Of a stretch of DNA of 64,000 nt, positions 17,078-26,200 are shown in pieces. This stretch comes from Thermorudis peleae (GTDB lineage Bacteria; Chloroflexota; Chloroflexia; Thermomicrobiales; Thermomicrobiaceae). The DNA lies in contig NZ_JQMP01000001.1 of NCBI RefSeq assembly GCF_000744775.1, positions 434,001-498,000 on the forward strand, written 5' to 3'. The notes beneath the pieces are model-generated. The model saw nothing but the letters and a program-made list of their open reading frames with translations, was not told the DNA's origin and searched no databases. Numbering within the stretch: the first letter of the stretch is position 1; each line of letters opens with the position of its first letter. Both the position numbers and the translations under genes were made by a program.

Positions 17078-17860
17078 GTGACGAGTGTCTACTTCCCGTC
17101 AATGAGCGGAATTATGGCTGGCCAACAGCAAGTCGATGTCATTGCAAACAACCTCGCTAATCTCTCAACCACGGGGTTCAAGGCTGCACGTGCCCAACTG
17201 GTTTCGCTCCCTTCACAACGCAGCGAAGTCGCGCGCGCTGGAGAGGCCGTGCTGGGACCAGTCGACCTGGGTGGCGGTGTCATGCTTGGTGCTGTCACGC
17301 GCCAGTTCACCACAGGCCCAATCCAAGTAACGGGCAACCCACTTGACCTCGCGATTGTCGGTGACGGTGCGACCTTTTTCGCCGTCCGTCGTCGCGATGG
17401 CACGGTTGCCTATACGCGCTCTGGCGCATTGAGCATTGATGCCAACGGTCAGCTTGTCACAGCTGATGGCGCGATACTCGAGCCACCCATTACGCTCCCA
17501 CCTGGAGCACGGATTGACCATGTCGATGCTCAAGGCCGCATCTATGCCGTGCAGGGCAGTGCGAATGTCCCGACTGTCGTTGGCCAACTCCAGCTCGTAC
17601 GATTTCCGAATCCAAACGGGCTGATCGCACTGGGCAATGGCCAGTTCAGTGCGACTCCAGCCGCTGGGCAACCTGAAGTTGGCACCCCGGGCGCTCCAGG
17701 CTGGCCAACAATCGGCAGTGGAATGCTCGAAGCCGCAAACGTCGACCTCGCAACAGAAATGACGCAACTCATCATTGCCCAAAGAGCCTACGTTGCCAAT
17801 ATCCGCGCCTTGCAGACGACCGACGAAATGGTGGCGCTGGCAATTCAAACCCGGAGTTAG
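17078..17860 (+). CDS. flgG: Flagellar distal rod protein FlgG
   Basis: 260 residues, starting with GTG after GGTGAGGAG. FlgG/FlhP forms the distal rod. The N-terminus contains SGIMAGQQQVDVIANNLANLSTTGFKAAR and the C-terminus GMLEAANVDLATEMTQLIIAQRAYVANIRALQTTDEMV, both typical of the flagellar basal body rod family. A central VTGNPLDLAIVGDGATFFAVR motif matches FlgF/FlgG. It is probably the last gene of the fliP-to-flgG transcript, because a new sigma-28 promoter follows. Confidence 0.9.
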   Translation: MTSVYFPSMSGIMAGQQQVDVIANNLANLSTTGFKAARAQLVSLPSQRSEVARAGEAVLGPVDLGGGVMLGAVTRQFTTGPIQVTGNPLDLAIVGDGATFFAVRRRDGTVAYTRSGALSIDANGQLVTADGAILEPPITLPPGARIDHVDAQGRIYAVQGSANVPTVVGQLQLVRFPNPNGLIALGNGQFSATPAAGQPEVGTPGAPGWPTIGSGMLEAANVDLATEMTQLIIAQRAYVANIRALQTTDEMVALAIQTRS

Positions 17861-17882
17861 TGGCCGTCTCGCGCTTCCACCT

Positions 17883-17909
17883 TAAGCTTGCGGCGTCTCC
17901 TGCCGATAG
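17883..17909 (+). promoter_or_regulatory. Sigma-28 (FliA) promoter of flgM-flgN-flgK-flgL
   Basis: A -35-like TAAGCTTG at 17883-17890 and a -10-like GCCGATAG at 17902-17909 are separated by exactly 11 bp. The consensus for sigma-28 is TAAAGTTT-N11-GCCGATAA, so the -10 matches 7 of 8. It lies about 60 bp before the ATG of flgM. The same arrangement appears before flagellin and flaG. FliA is encoded at 14425-15237. Confidence 0.78.
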
Positions 17910-17967
17910 CTAGAAATAGCGTGGGTTCGTGTTGTCGAGCACGCGAAGGGAAGAGAAGGCGAGACGC

Positions 17968-18285
17968 ATGGTTGACGGCATCCATCAGTCAGTCGGATTA
18001 CCTTCGCACATTCAGCAGTCTGAACGAACGACCTCAGTCACGAGCAACGAGCGGCTACGGTCACGAGAGACGCAAGAATTACGCCACTCCTATGAGCAGG
18101 CCGCAGAACTTTCACCACAACTCCAGCAGTATCAGCGTGCAGTTGAGCTTGTCAAACAAGCTCCCGATATCCGACACGACCGGGTAGACGCTGTTCGCCG
18201 CCAGGTACTGAACGGCCGCTATACTGTCCCACTCAACGAGCTTGCGGATCGGATCGCTGCTGCGCTGGCACGTGGGCAGGAGTAA
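17968..18285 (+). CDS. flgM: Anti-sigma-28 factor FlgM
   Basis: 105 residues from the ATG at 17968. FlgM binds FliA until the hook is finished, then is exported through it. The C-terminal part (about 57-100) carries the FlgM signature RVDAVRRQVLNGRYTVPLNELADRIAAAL. The first half is Gln/Arg/Ser-rich with no fixed structure, as usual. Another in-frame ATG 13 codons upstream is less likely because the purine-rich stretch GGGAAGAGAAGG lies just before the chosen start. It opens the flgM-flgN-flgK-flgL group. Confidence 0.9.
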   Translation: MVDGIHQSVGLPSHIQQSERTTSVTSNERLRSRETQELRHSYEQAAELSPQLQQYQRAVELVKQAPDIRHDRVDAVRRQVLNGRYTVPLNELADRIAAALARGQE

Positions 18286-18297
18286 GCGAGGCGGCCC

Positions 18298-18684
18298 ATG
18301 GTTGGACGCACTGGAGCATCCCGAACTGCTGGACAGCAGCCTGAAGGCCAAGACCCCCTACTTGTGGCGCTCTCAGCGTTGCATAACGCTTTGAGCGACT
18401 GCATCGCTAGCCTACGCGCCGGGGATCTTGAGCAACTCGCCCAGGCAACGCAAGCGATCAATGCCGCTTGTCGGGCTCTTGAGCAGGTCGCAACGTACCC
18501 CATGGGGGAGCGAGAACAAGCACTACTCGCGGCAATACGGGCACGCTTGCAGCAGGCTCGGATGCTCGTGCAGACGTTACTGACGACAAACGCCCAGGCG
18601 CTCGCCCTTTGTCAAGCCCAACTTACCGCACAGGCGAGCTATGGCGTACTCCGGCCGCGCTACGGCGTCGATCGGTCGGCCTAG
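18298..18684 (+). CDS. flgN: FlgN-type export chaperone for FlgK and FlgL
   Basis: 128 residues, largely alpha-helical: LLVALSALHNALSDCIASLRAGDLEQLAQATQAINAACRALEQV, then a long helix to LVQTLLTTNAQALALCQ. The ending YGVLRPRYGVDRSA, with a 'YGxxG/Y' turn, is typical of FlgN C-termini. FlgN keeps hook-filament junction proteins export-ready. Location directly between flgM and flgK strongly supports the call. Start 12 bp after flgM. Confidence 0.82.
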   Translation: MVGRTGASRTAGQQPEGQDPLLVALSALHNALSDCIASLRAGDLEQLAQATQAINAACRALEQVATYPMGEREQALLAAIRARLQQARMLVQTLLTTNAQALALCQAQLTAQASYGVLRPRYGVDRSA

Positions 18685-18696
18685 AGGGAGGGGCGT

Positions 18697-20103
18697 ATGT
18701 CACTCTTGCGTGCACTAGAGACCGCCTACCGCGGACTCGTCGCCCAGCAACAAGCCGTTGAAACCACGAGCCATAATATCGCCAATGCCAGCACCCCGGG
18801 CTTCTCGCGGCAGCGGGTCGATCTGGTAACAACCCCGCCCTACACCGTTCCCGCACTCAATCGCAGCACCTACGCCGGACAAGTTGGCACCGGTGTCGTT
18901 GCCCAGACTGTTAGTCGCGTCCGTGAGGCCATCTTCGACCAGCAGTATCGCGAACAGTCTCATGCTCTCGGTGAAGCGAACACCCGGGTGGATGCCTATG
19001 ACCAGCTGCAGGCAGTCTTCAACGAGCCGAGCACGAATGGCCTGAGCGCGCTGCTCGATCGCTTCTGGAACGCCTGGCAGGACGTGACGAATCAACCAGA
19101 AGATCTTGCCGCACGAGCAAGCCTCGTCCAGGAGGCGACAACACTTGCAACGAACATTAACCGGACACGGAGTCAGCTCAAACAACTGCAGGGCGACTTC
19201 TTTCAGAAACTCTCACTCCAAGTCGATGAGGTAAACAGCTTAGCCTCGCGAATTGCCGCACTCAATAAGCAGATCGTCGCTGTCCTTGCGGTCGGCCAGA
19301 CACCGAATGATTTAGAAGACCAACGCGACCAATTGCTCGACCAGCTCGCGCAGTATGCCGACATTACCGTCACGCCGCAGACGAACGGTGCGCTCGATGT
19401 AGACCTTGGGGGCATGCCGCTCGTTAGCTATGATCAGGCGTTCTCGCTTGCTGTAACGTTGAATGGCGGGCAGGTGGAAGTTGATTGGCAGGGTGGCGGG
19501 CCAGCAACCCTTGGTCGCGGCTCCCTCCAGGCACTCGTCGACCTCTACAACACGACCGTGCCAGGTATGCTGACGCAGATCGAACAGATCCGTGATGCGC
19601 TTGCTAATCAGGTGAACGCGCTCCACCAAACCGGCTATGGCTTAACGGATCCTGCTGGGCCACCACCAAACCGTCCCTTCTTCCTTGTTGATGCAGCAGG
19701 CGATCTGCAAGTCAACCCGGTCCTCGTCGCGCATCCTGAAGATGTCGCGGCATCGAGCCAAGCACAACTGCCTGGCAATGCCGATGTCGCACTACAGATT
19801 GCAAATCTGCGGCAAGCGCTCGTGATGAATAACAACACTGCGACGATCGGCGATTTTTATAACACCATGATCGCTCAGCTGGGCGGTGACGCGCGCGAGT
19901 CACAGGTGACGCAACAGAACCAACAGACACTCGTCGATGCGATCGACCGCCAGCGCAAGCAAATCTCAGGCGTCTCGTTGGATGAGGAGATGGCGAATCT
20001 GGTGAAGTTCCAGCATGCCTATGAGGCGGCAGCGCGAGCGATTACTGCCGTCGATGAAATGTTGGACAAGGTCATCAACGGCATGGGCGTGGTTGGGCGA
20101 TAG
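18697..20103 (+). CDS. flgK: Hook-filament junction protein FlgK
   Basis: 468 residues. FlgK (HAP1) joins hook to filament. The N-terminus ALETAYRGLVAQQQAVETTSHNIANASTPGFSRQRV and the C-terminal VSLDEEMANLVKFQHAYEAAARAITAVDEMLDKVING are the standard rod/hook-family ends. The coiled-coil region NINRTRSQLKQLQGDFFQKLSLQVDEVNSLASRIAALNKQI is typical of FlgK. A GAGGGAGGGGCGT ribosome-binding site precedes the ATG. It is followed 8 bp later by flgL. Confidence 0.95.
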   Translation: MSLLRALETAYRGLVAQQQAVETTSHNIANASTPGFSRQRVDLVTTPPYTVPALNRSTYAGQVGTGVVAQTVSRVREAIFDQQYREQSHALGEANTRVDAYDQLQAVFNEPSTNGLSALLDRFWNAWQDVTNQPEDLAARASLVQEATTLATNINRTRSQLKQLQGDFFQKLSLQVDEVNSLASRIAALNKQIVAVLAVGQTPNDLEDQRDQLLDQLAQYADITVTPQTNGALDVDLGGMPLVSYDQAFSLAVTLNGGQVEVDWQGGGPATLGRGSLQALVDLYNTTVPGMLTQIEQIRDALANQVNALHQTGYGLTDPAGPPPNRPFFLVDAAGDLQVNPVLVAHPEDVAASSQAQLPGNADVALQIANLRQALVMNNNTATIGDFYNTMIAQLGGDARESQVTQQNQQTLVDAIDRQRKQISGVSLDEEMANLVKFQHAYEAAARAITAVDEMLDKVINGMGVVGR

Positions 20104-20111
20104 GAGGCAGC

Positions 20112-20987
20112 ATGCGCGTTACGCAGAACATGATGATGGATACGATTCTCCGTAACATCTCCGCCAACCTCGAACGGCTTGAGCGGGTACAGAGTGAGTT
20201 GTCGTCGGGCAAACAAATCCGACAGCCTTCTGACGATCCCATCGGCACAGCGACCGTCTTGCGACTCCAATCGTCCCAAGCGCAGATTACCCAGTACTTG
20301 AAGAACGTTGACGAAGCGCAGTCCTGGCTCGATCTCACCGACCAGGCGCTTTCCACGATTGGTGATGCTGTACAGCGCGCCCGTGAGCTGATCGTCCAAG
20401 CCGCAAATGACACCCTCTCAGCAGCAGACCGCCAGGCAATCTGGAACGAACTGACCGCGCTCCAGCAGCAGATCGTCGCCACGGCCAACACCGCCCACGC
20501 CGGCCAGTATCTCTTCAGCGGCCAGAAGACGCAGACCGCTCCGTTTGACGCCACAACTGACCCGCCAACCTATCAGGGCGATAATGGCGCACTCACGCGG
20601 ATCATCGATAGCGGCGTAACACTGACGATCAACGTCCCTGGCAACGTCGCGATCACACCGATGCTGCAGGCGATAAAGCAGGCACGCGACGCAGTTGCTG
20701 CGAATGACACTGCTGCCATTCAAACAAGCCTCGGTGTCCTTGACAATGCGCACTCCCAGTTGCTGGCAGCACAGGCGCAAATCGGGGCGCAAGCCAACCG
20801 CCTCGACGCCCAGCGTAACCGCTTGCTCGAGGCTCAGACCAGCACGCTGCGACTGCTCAGCCAAGCCCAAGACGCTGACATGGCACAAGCAAGCGTAGAA
20901 TTTGCTGAAGCACAGCTCACCTATCGCGCGGCGCTACAGGCAGCCGCACAAGCCATCCAACCAACACTTGCCGATTACCTGCGCTAG
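20112..20987 (+). CDS. flgL: Hook-filament junction protein FlgL
   Basis: 291 residues. FlgL (HAP3) is flagellin-like. It begins MRVTQNMMMDTILRNISANLERLERVQSELSSGKQI and has a C-terminal helix with AEAQLTYRAALQAAAQAIQPTLADYLR, matching flagellin ends without a variable D2/D3 insert. Internal AGQYLFSGQKT is a common FlgL element. It closes the flgM operon; fliW begins 22 bp later, so it might continue into fliW-csrA. Confidence 0.94.
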   Translation: MRVTQNMMMDTILRNISANLERLERVQSELSSGKQIRQPSDDPIGTATVLRLQSSQAQITQYLKNVDEAQSWLDLTDQALSTIGDAVQRARELIVQAANDTLSAADRQAIWNELTALQQQIVATANTAHAGQYLFSGQKTQTAPFDATTDPPTYQGDNGALTRIIDSGVTLTINVPGNVAITPMLQAIKQARDAVAANDTAAIQTSLGVLDNAHSQLLAAQAQIGAQANRLDAQRNRLLEAQTSTLRLLSQAQDADMAQASVEFAEAQLTYRAALQAAAQAIQPTLADYLR

Positions 20988-21009
20988 GTAGCGCAGAAAG
21001 GAAGACGTG

Positions 21010-21480
21010 ATGGTCGCACCACAACCTCGTCCGTCGTCGTTTGACGACGCGCCGGCACTCACCCTGCCAGCATCGATTCTTTTCCCCAATGGCCTTGTTG
21101 GGTGTCCGGACTGGCAGCACTTCACGCTCCTTGCACTGCCCGATCTCCCCGGTTTGCTGCTCCTTCGTTCCAATGATGAAGAGGGAGTGGCCTTTGTCCT
21201 CGCCGAAGTCGAGGCGCTGGTGCCTGACTACCGCCAGCGACTTGCGCCGAACGATGCCACAACCGTCGCGACGCTTGGTGTGGGTTCCGACCCAGCCGTG
21301 CAGCTCTATTGCACCTTGACAGTACAGGAGGATGGCACGGTTACCGCAAATCTGCTCGGCCCGCTTGTCATCGACTTCGGCCGTGGCCTCGGCTTCCAGC
21401 TTGTGCTCGCTGATTCCCCCTGGCCAGTCCGCTATCCCCTTAGCTCCCAGACACCTGAGGGCGAGCCATGCTCGTCCTAA
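21010..21480 (+). CDS. fliW: Flagellar assembly factor FliW (CsrA antagonist)
   Basis: 156 residues from the ATG at 21010. FliW binds CsrA non-competitively and is displaced by free flagellin, forming the FliW-CsrA-Hag switch known in Bacillus subtilis. Family features include ILFPNGLVGCPDWQHFTLLALPD near residue 25, ALVPDYRQRLAPNDA in the middle and a TANLLGPLVIDFGRGLGFQLVL stretch near the end. GTG at 21007 is in frame just before; the ATG is favoured by AAAGGAAG about 6 nt upstream. The gene overlaps csrA by 13 bp, which tightly couples the two. Confidence 0.93.
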   Translation: MVAPQPRPSSFDDAPALTLPASILFPNGLVGCPDWQHFTLLALPDLPGLLLLRSNDEEGVAFVLAEVEALVPDYRQRLAPNDATTVATLGVGSDPAVQLYCTLTVQEDGTVTANLLGPLVIDFGRGLGFQLVLADSPWPVRYPLSSQTPEGEPCSS

Positions 21481-21734
21481 CCCGCCGCACTGGTGAAGCA
21501 ATCGTCATTGGCGGCGCGATCCGCGTGGTCGTGCTCGGCGTCGAAGGTGAACGGGTTCGTCTTGGCATTGTGGCGCCACGTGATGTGGCTGTGCTGCGTG
21601 CTGAACTGGCTGATGCCGTCTCAGCCGAGAATGCCCAGGCAGCTCGCGCGGGAGCACAGCCAGATCTGTTGAGGCAGCTGCGTGAGCGCTTGCCACACGA
21701 TGGCCATCCCCTGACGAACGAAGGCAGCCGCTAA
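21468..21734 (+). CDS. csrA: Carbon storage/translational regulator CsrA
   Basis: 88 residues. Starts MLVLTRRTGEAIVIG, the definitive CsrA N-terminus, and contains GERVRLGIVAPRDVAVLR with the RNA-binding Arg. CsrA dimers bind GGA-loop hairpins in mRNA leaders and block translation. The C-terminal 30 residues are longer than in Escherichia coli. It is the last gene before the flagellin leader, which itself carries GGA-loop hairpins. Translation is probably coupled to fliW. Confidence 0.96.
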   Translation: MLVLTRRTGEAIVIGGAIRVVVLGVEGERVRLGIVAPRDVAVLRAELADAVSAENAQAARAGAQPDLLRQLRERLPHDGHPLTNEGSR

Positions 21735-21793
21735 CCTCAGGGGTCGCCAGGATCGGCCACGCCAGGGCAGTAAATCCGCTGACGAACGAAGGC
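21711..21793 (+). repeat. 15-bp direct repeat at the csrA 3' end
   Basis: CTGACGAACGAAGGC occurs at 21711-21725 inside the last codons of csrA and again at 21779-21793 in the following noncoding stretch, 68 bp apart. Flanking bases also resemble each other for a few positions. This looks like a small duplication of the csrA tail. No open reading frame is created. Confidence 0.6.
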
Positions 21794-21875
21794 GGCTCCT
21801 CCCTCCGTCTGCTCTCTCCTCAAGATCACGCCCTACCCAACGCGGAGCAATGCGCCGTAAGCCGTAGCGCACCCC

Positions 21876-21902
21876 TCAAGTTTCTCGCCGACCTGCCGAA
21901 GA
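21876..21902 (+). promoter_or_regulatory. Sigma-28 (FliA) promoter of flagellin
   Basis: TCAAGTTT at 21876-21883, an 11-bp spacer and GCCGAAGA at 21895-21902. The -35 matches the sigma-28 consensus at 7 of 8 positions and the -10 at 6 of 8, with ideal spacing. A transcript would start near 21909 and give a leader of about 150 nt before the flagellin ATG at 22058. The rest of 21735-21875 shows only the csrA-tail repeat. Confidence 0.82.
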
Positions 21903-21925
21903 CCAATGACGTGAAAGGAGGACGT

Positions 21926-22049
21926 GGCCGCCGGAAGCGGCCGGAGAACGCAAGGTCAACCGGGCGCAGCCCCGTTACCGCTGCGGCAGAGGTGAACTGA
22001 CAGCATGAAACCGGCGCAGGGACGCGCCGGCAGAATTCGGCAGAGGAGG
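21926..22049 (+). promoter_or_regulatory. Flagellin mRNA leader with GGA-loop hairpins (predicted CsrA sites)
   Basis: Hairpin 1 is 21926-21942: a perfect 6-bp stem (GGCCGC/GCGGCC) with loop CGGAA. Hairpin 2 is 22011-22030: a perfect 7-bp stem (CCGGCGC/GCGCCGG) with loop AGGGAC, which contains the A-N-GGA core of CsrA targets. The Shine-Dalgarno itself, AGAGGAGG at 22042-22049, has a third GGA about 25 nt after the loop of hairpin 2, so a CsrA dimer could bridge both. CsrA and FliW are encoded directly upstream. This parallels the hag leader of Bacillus. The RNA-protein contact itself is inferred. Confidence 0.68.
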
Positions 22050-22057
22050 CCAAAACT

Positions 22058-23263
22058 ATGCGGATTTATAACAATATCAATGCGGTTGACGCCCAGCGCA
22101 ATCTGAGCATCACAGGCATGATGCTCTCCAAGTCAATCGAGAAGCTTTCCAGCGGCTTGCGGATCAACCGTGCAGCCGATGATGCCGCTGGCCTCTCGAT
22201 TAGTGAGAAGTTGCGCGCGCAGATCAACGGCCTCGATCAGGCCACGCGCAACGCTCAGGACGGTATCTCGATGATCCAAACGGCGGAAGGTGCGCTCAAC
22301 GAAGTGCACTCGATGCTCCAGCGCATGCGCGAACTGGCCGTCCAAGCCGCCAACGATACGTTGACGGCACAAGACCGCCAGGCAATCAACCTTGAGTTGC
22401 AGCAACTGCATGATGAGATCAACGCGATCGCGCAGCGCACGACCTTCAACGGCAAGCAATTGCTGACCGGCTCCTTGACCGCCCAGGTGGACCCATCGAG
22501 CACTGTCCTGACAGCTACGATCGCCGGTGCAGGCACTGATACGGCTTCAGTCTCCTCGGTCGTTGCCGATGCGAAGGCAGTAAGCGGCACCTATACCATT
22601 GCTGGATCGGGCTCACAGGTCACGCTCACCGTAGGATCGAATTCCCAGACGCTCGACCTGAGCTCAGTGAGCCTCACGGCAGGACAGTCCTACACGCTCA
22701 ATTTCAACCAACTTGGCATTCAGATCACCGTGACGGCAGCTGCGGGGAACAGCGGGGCGATCACCGGAGCGAATATCGCAGGCGCATTGGATACCAAGAC
22801 CGTCGTCGTGAATAACCAGTCGGCGAACTTCCAGGTCGGCGCGAACCAGACCGATGGCTTCCGTGTTGCCTTCTACGCTGTGCAGTTTGGCGCCAACGCT
22901 CCGCAAGCGCTGTCAGCGTTGGATACAGCACTCAACAATTTCGCGAATGCCGTCAACGGCACCGACAACACCGCACAGGTGAACGCTGCCCAATCGCTCA
23001 TCACTGCCATCGACGGCGGGATCAACTATGTGAGCAATGTCCGTTCTGGCCTGGGCGCCGCCCAGAACCGGCTTGAGCACGCGGTGGCCAACCTCGGCGT
23101 GGCCCATGAGAACTTGATGGCCTCGGAGAGCCGTATCCGCGACGTTGACATGGCTGCCGAGATGGTCAACTTCACGCGGGCACAGATCCTGCAGCAGGCT
23201 GGCATCGCCGTCCTCGCCCAAGCCAACACCATCCCGCAGTCGATCCTGCAACTCCTACGCTAG
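22058..23263 (+). CDS. hag: Flagellin
   Basis: 401 residues. The filament protein. The conserved N-terminal D0/D1 part starts MRIYNNINAVDAQRNLSITG and holds SSGLRINRAADDAAGLSISEKLRAQINGLDQA. The C-terminal part ends with RDVDMAAEMVNFTRAQILQQAGIAVLAQAN and the terminal leucines typical of flagellins. The central 140-320 region is Thr/Ser/Val-rich and variable, with several possible O-glycosylation residues; this is only a surface-composition remark. Single copy in this window. It has a strong AGGAGG site 8 nt from ATG and its own sigma-28 promoter. Confidence 0.97.
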   Translation: MRIYNNINAVDAQRNLSITGMMLSKSIEKLSSGLRINRAADDAAGLSISEKLRAQINGLDQATRNAQDGISMIQTAEGALNEVHSMLQRMRELAVQAANDTLTAQDRQAINLELQQLHDEINAIAQRTTFNGKQLLTGSLTAQVDPSSTVLTATIAGAGTDTASVSSVVADAKAVSGTYTIAGSGSQVTLTVGSNSQTLDLSSVSLTAGQSYTLNFNQLGIQITVTAAAGNSGAITGANIAGALDTKTVVVNNQSANFQVGANQTDGFRVAFYAVQFGANAPQALSALDTALNNFANAVNGTDNTAQVNAAQSLITAIDGGINYVSNVRSGLGAAQNRLEHAVANLGVAHENLMASESRIRDVDMAAEMVNFTRAQILQQAGIAVLAQANTIPQSILQLLR

Positions 23264-23272
23264 CGCAGCTGG

Positions 23273-26200
23273 TCAGCGAACGTTTGCAACTGGCCTCGGG
23301 TGATCATCCCCGGGGCCAGTTCGCTTGTCTTCGATCGCCCCGTCCTCCGGCAGCATTACTGGGACGGCCAGCACAGCTTCCGCAGCGCGAAGGAGTGGCA
23401 TGCTTCGCCCGGCTTCCCACTGTGCCTCGAAGACGTCAGGGGCGAGTTGGGCCCGGATTGCCTGCAGATCCCGCTCGATTCGCTGGCGGACATAGGCTGG
23501 TGGGTGACTCCCGATCGCTGCGAGCCCATGGAAGCCAGCGCTGATACAGGACACCCCTGTTGCAAGGTTCCCTAAATTGGCGAGGACGATCCCATATGGG
23601 ATTAAGTAGAGCCCGATGTTGTAGAGGTTGCCGCTGCGTACGAAATAGCCAAGCGCTTCACGGAGCGTCGGCAGAGCATGGGCCCAGTCGCCCTGATCAG
23701 CCAGGACGACACCGAGATTCGCCAGCGACAACCCTTCGTAGACCTGGTATCCCAGTGCCTGAGCGCACCGCAGACTCTCGGCTAAGCGCGTGGCAGCGAG
23801 TGCATGCTTGCCCTGTTGCCAGGCAACGAGGCCCCAGCCATCCCAGGCAACCGCCAGCGGGTCAAGGGCACCGGTCTGTTGGCCAAGCGTCACGACTTCT
23901 GCGAAACAGGCGTCGGCAGATGCAAATTGACTCCGGTAGAGGAATGCAACTCCCAGGAGGTGCAGGCTCCGCAAGAGGAGCCAAGAGTCATCAGATACCC
24001 GCGCTCTCGCGACACTGGCCGATAAGTATTCCACCGCGTCGGCATATTGCCCGCAGTCGATAGCGATCCGGCCGAGAGCCGTTTGGGCGTACGCTCGCGG
24101 GTGTTCGGTTGCTTCTGGATCGTTCAAGACCGCACGGGCGACCGATTCGGCCTGGTGATAGACACCCTGACGCGCCAAGATCCAGCTGAACCCGAGTTGT
24201 AGTTGATACCGTAGCGTGGCGGGGAGCGTAGGAGCGTGAGCGAGTACGCGCTCCAGCCAGCGGTGTCCCTCTTCAAACTGGCCCGTGATTTCCCAGAAAT
24301 AGGCAAGTCCACTCGCCAGGCGGCCAGCAAGCAAGATCTCTTGAGCGGTCAGGCTCCAACTAAGGGCTAGACGGAGGTTGTTATACTCGCGACGCAAGAT
24401 CCGCATCCAGCGCGGCGCTTCCGGCCCCCGCAATCCATGGTCGGCCTGTTCAACGAGGGCGACAGCGTAGGTAGCGTGGCGCCGATGCGTCGGCTCAATC
24501 TCCTCGTGAGCGGCGAGCCACGTCGCGGCCTCCCAACGTACTGGCTCAAGCAAGCGATACCACGCTTCTTCCTCCCGTTGCTCGACGGTCAGCAGCGAAA
24601 CATCAAGCAGGCGTCCGAGCAAGGCGACGACACGCTCGGGTACGACGGCGTCGCCCGCACAGACGGCACTTGCTGCGCCAACGGTGAATCCATCAGCAAA
24701 GACGGCAAGCCGACGGAAGAGTTGTTGTGCTGCTGGTTCAAGGCGCTGATAGCTCCAGTCAAGCATCGCGCGGAGCGAGCGCTGGCGCTCAGGCAGGTCT
24801 CGCTGACGACTTTCCAGGGCAAACAGGTTCGCTTCCAACCGCTGGGCTAGTTCTTCGGCTGTCAACGGCCCGATCCAGGCAGCGGCCAACTCAAGTGCGA
24901 GCGGTAGGCCAGCGAGCACGCGGCAGATCCGTTGGACAGCCGCGCTGTTCCGTTCGGTAAGGCGGAATGCTGGGTAGCTCTCCTGAGCGCGAGCTAAAAA
25001 GAGTTGCACAGCTTCTGAACGGCGTAAGGCGTCTGGGGTCAGTGGCGTGTCATCAGCTGGCAGACTGAGTGGAGGGACTGGCCAGATCACTTCACCCGGA
25101 ATGCGCAGCGCCTCCCGGCTAGTGAGCAGAATATGGAGCCTTGGTGCACGTGCGAGCAGGTTGCGTATGAGCTCAATGCAGGCGGTGAGTACGTGCTCGC
25201 AGTTATCGAGCACGAGGAGGAGTGAGCGAGGAGCCAGCTCATCGAGGAGGGCGTCGAGCAGCGAACGTTGGGCTTGGGCGGGAATGCCCAACGCGTGCGC
25301 GACTGCAGTCACGACGAGTGCACCGTCGATGATGGGTGAAAGCTCAACGTAGCATGCCCCGTCAGAGAACAAATCAGCAGTGCGACTTGCAAGTTCCAGG
25401 GCGAGGCGACTCTTACCACATCCACCAGGGCCCGTGAGCGTGACAAGCCGATGCTCACGAACCAGCGCCCGGAGGTCAGTCAGTTCCTGTGCACGGCCAA
25501 TGAAACTGGTCGTTGGGACGGGGAGGTGGGTTTGACGTCGTCCCGGTGGCTTAATGGCGACGGGGATCCGCCCGTCACTGATCGCGTGATAGAGCGCTTG
25601 TGTCTCCGGTGCCGGCTCAACGTCAAGCTCTGCACGCAACGTTCGCACCAGTTCCCGGTATTGGCGAATAGCCTGGCTACGCTGTCCCGTTTGTGCGTAG
25701 AGCCGCATAAGATGGGCATGCGCGGCCTCCCGGAGCGGATCGGCGGCAATGACCTCCCGTAGCAGGGCGATCGCGAGCTGGACATCACCCTGCTGTTCCT
25801 GGAGTTCGGCGAGTTCCATTTCCAAGGTGAGTGCTGTCTCGCGGAGTCGGTCACGCCACCGCTCGACCCACTCCAGATAGCGATCTTCCGGTAACAGGTC
25901 ACCCCGGTAGAGCGCAAGCGCAGCCTCATACGCCGGAATCGTGCGACGTTGCCGTGCCTCAGCAGCGGCTCGCTCAAACGCTTCGGCGTCGACCCAGAGT
26001 ACTCCCGGTGCTGTCAACACCACGAGCTCACCCTGTAGGTGTAAGAACGAGGACTCTCTCCCTTGAGCGAGTCCTGGTTCGAGCACCCGGCGAGCATGGT
26101 GGAGCGCCTTGTAGAAGGCATTGGCTGCGAGGTCGGGGTCGTGCTCAGGCCAAAGCAATTCCATAACCTGCTCGCGATGAAGCCGATGTCCTGGTTCAAG

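Noticed and set aside
21926-22049. Cyclic-di-GMP or cobalamin riboswitch in the flagellin leader
   Set aside because: Short segments like ACGCAAGG look suggestive, but the conserved core order and pairing of known classes could not be built. Two simple GGA-loop hairpins explain the leader better.
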